This document shows, piece by piece, positions 6,640 through 8,073 of a stretch of 8,073 bases of DNA. Position numbers and translations under genes: made by a program. This stretch comes from Caulobacteraceae bacterium (GTDB lineage: Bacteria; Pseudomonadota; Alphaproteobacteria; Caulobacterales; Caulobacteraceae). Numbering within the stretch: the first letter of the stretch is position 1; each line of letters begins with the position of its first letter. The notes beneath the pieces were generated by a model. The model saw nothing but the letters and a program-made list of their open reading frames with translations, made no database searches and had not been told where the DNA came from. The stretch covers positions 1 to 8,073 of the forward strand of contig CANGRP010000120.1 in NCBI GenBank assembly GCA_947456005.1, read 5' to 3'.

Positions 6640-8073
6640 TCAATCGGCGATCTTCACCGGCAGGAAGATGGTCCGGCCACCCCTCCAGACGGCGACGAGG
6701 ACGCTGGGACGGTTGGCGCGGCGCGCCTGTTCGACCACGGCGGCGAGGTCCGCAGGCGTCGCCAGGAGCCGATCGCCCGCCCGCAGGAGGATGTCATTGG
6801 CCTGGACTCCCTTGGCGGCGGCGTCTGAGGTCCGGTCCACGTTCGAGATGATCAGGCCGCGGGTCTCCGCCGGCAGGCCCGCCCGGCGGCGGCCGGCGTC
6901 ATCAAGGGGCGCAACGGTCATGCCCAGGAGGCTCTGGCCGGCGGAAGGGGCAGCCCGGCCGGGGCCGGGAGCTCCGCCGCCCGGACCGCCCTGGCCGGCG
7001 GCCAGCTGCGACTCGGAGGGACGGGTGCCCGAGCGGATCTCGATGGTGCGCGGCTTGCCGTCGCGGATCACCTCAAGGCGCAGGAGGTCGCCCGGGGCCG
7101 CCTTGGCGACCTGGCGGGTCAGCTCGGAGGACGAGCGCACTCGGGTCCCGTTGACCGACAGGACGATGTCGCCCGTCGCCAGGCCGGCGCGCTCGGCGGG
7201 ACCGCCAGAGGTCAGCTCCGCGACGATGGCGCCCTTCTGTCCGGCCATGCCCTGGGCGGCGGCCATGTCCTCGTCGAAGTCCTGGATGGCGGCCCCGATA
7301 TAGCCGCGCACCACCTTGCCGCTGGCGATGAGCTGGCGCGAGACCCGGGCGGCCACGTCCGCCGGTATGGCGAAGCCGATGCCCACCGACCCGCCGGTGG
7401 GGGAGAAGATGGCGGTGTTGACGCCGATCACCCGGCCATAGGTGTCGAAGGTCGGTCCGCCCGAATTGCCCCGGTTGATCGGGGCGTCGAGCTGGATGTA
7501 GTCGACGAAGGTCTCGCCGATGTCGCGGCCGTAGGCCGAGACGATGCCGGCCGTGGCCGTGCCGCCCAGATTGTAGGGGTTGCCCACGGTCAGGACCCAG
7601 TCGCCGACCCGGGGCCGAGCCGAGTTCTCGAAGTTGACGAAGGTGTAGCCCGAGCCCTTGACCTTCAGGACCGCGATGTCCGTGCCCTCGTCCCGGCCGA
7701 CGACGGTGGCGTCAAGCTCGGTCTCGTCCTTGAGGACGACCTTGATGCTCTCGGCATCCTCGATGACGTGGTTGTTGGTGACGAGGAAACCGTCGGCGGA
7801 GATGAAGAAGCCCGAGCCGGCGGACTGGCGACGCGGGCCGCGCGGCCCATCCCCCTCGCCTTCCTCCTCGCCCCCCTGGCGCGGCGGGCGGAACTCGAAG
7901 GGCAGGCCGGGGATCTGCCGCGGCATCCGGCTGAGGTCGACCCGGGTGGTGACGTTGATCGAGACCACCGCCGGCGAGACCCTCTCGAAGATGTCTGCGA
8001 AGGACATAGGCGCGCCGGGCGGGGGGCCGAAGTTCGGGGCCGCGCTGGCCGCGGCGGCGCCCGCCGGCTGGGA
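6640..8073 (-). CDS. degP: HtrA/DegP (Do-type) periplasmic serine protease, N-terminus beyond the window
   Basis: A protease/chaperone that degrades or holds misfolded exported proteins in the periplasm. The frame stays open from the ATG at 8007 to the window edge, adding 22 codons read as SQPAGAAAASAAPNFGPPPG then AP. The true start with its signal peptide therefore lies outside, and the ATG at 8007 is internal, just before the conserved SFADIFERVSPAVVSINV. Numbering from that Met, the trypsin-like domain carries the catalytic triad H80 (VTNNHVIED), D110 (GTDIAVLKV) and S182 (NRGNSGGPTF), all intact. An acidic, Gly-rich insertion (about 44-60) lies where DegP proteins have their regulatory LA loop. 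PDZ1 is about 229-330, a Gly/Pro/Ala linker about 335-356, and PDZ2 about 357-455. Two PDZ domains point to the DegP/DegQ/MucD type rather than the single-PDZ DegS type. It is the first visible gene of the operon with the two-component system, 14 bases upstream of the regulator. Confidence 0.95.
   Translation of the reverse strand, partial: SQPAGAAAASAAPNFGPPPGAPMSFADIFERVSPAVVSINVTTRVDLSRMPRQIPGLPFEFRPPRQGGEEEGEGDGPRGPRRQSAGSGFFISADGFLVTNNHVIEDAESIKVVLKDETELDATVVGRDEGTDIAVLKVKGSGYTFVNFENSARPRVGDWVLTVGNPYNLGGTATAGIVSAYGRDIGETFVDYIQLDAPINRGNSGGPTFDTYGRVIGVNTAIFSPTGGSVGIGFAIPADVAARVSRQLIASGKVVRGYIGAAIQDFDEDMAAAQGMAGQKGAIVAELTSGGPAERAGLATGDIVLSVNGTRVRSSSELTRQVAKAAPGDLLRLEVIRDGKPRTIEIRSGTRPSESQLAAGQGGPGGGAPGPGRAAPSAGQSLLGMTVAPLDDAGRRRAGLPAETRGLIISNVDRTSDAAAKGVQANDILLRAGDRLLATPADLAAVVEQARRANRPSVLVAVWRGGRTIFLPVKIAD

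Noticed and set aside
6920..7010. Gly/Pro-rich low-complexity stretch in the protease gene, considered as a frameshift or repeat
   Set aside because: The frame is continuous and the stretch falls exactly between the two PDZ domains, as expected for a flexible linker.
5846..7303. 485-codon open frame on the plus strand spanning kinase, regulator and protease
   Set aside because: It crosses three well-supported minus-strand genes, has Arg/Pro/Ser-rich composition and shows no motif or ribosome binding site.

Overview
The window is about 70% GC and almost completely coding. All seven recognisable genes lie on the minus strand, so transcription runs from high to low coordinates. Protein style, GC content, the Caulobacter-like glnE and the combination of families suggest an alphaproteobacterium, most likely Caulobacterales (Caulobacter, Phenylobacterium or Brevundimonas type). 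The genus is inferred from style, not from a database match.

In transcription order, the right part (8073 to 4531) carries an HtrA/DegP-type periplasmic serine protease that is cut at its 5' end by the window edge, then an OmpR-family response regulator, then a two-transmembrane sensor histidine kinase. The spacing is very tight: a 14-base gap, then an 8-base overlap. The kinase stop overlaps the start of glnE (4534 to 1661), the bifunctional glutamine synthetase adenylyltransferase/adenylyl-removing enzyme, by 4 bases (ATGA). The likely picture is an envelope-stress sensing unit with its own periplasmic protease/chaperone, with a nitrogen-metabolism enzyme translationally coupled to its end.

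After the only sizeable intergenic gap (1606-1660, 55 bases, holding a 13-base palindrome and a Shine-Dalgarno sequence) comes a second compact group. It starts with a small exported protein with four canonical EF-hand loops and a GTG start. Next is an ECF RNA polymerase sigma factor whose start lies inside the EF-hand gene, followed by a single-pass membrane protein that looks like an anti-sigma factor (ATGA overlap with the sigma gene). Last is the first 24 codons of a further gene, apparently starting at a TTG that overlaps the anti-sigma stop (TTGA) and encoding a membrane-anchor N-terminus like those of CnrX-type periplasmic metal sensors. This reads as an ECF-sigma signalling cassette of CnrYXH-like architecture with an added secreted EF-hand protein. 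It is the part most worth following up.

I saw no tRNA, rRNA, CRISPR array, insertion sequence or convincing factor-independent terminator. No stretch over 300 bases lacks a gene. The long open frames on the plus strand are explained as shadows of the minus-strand genes in high-GC DNA.
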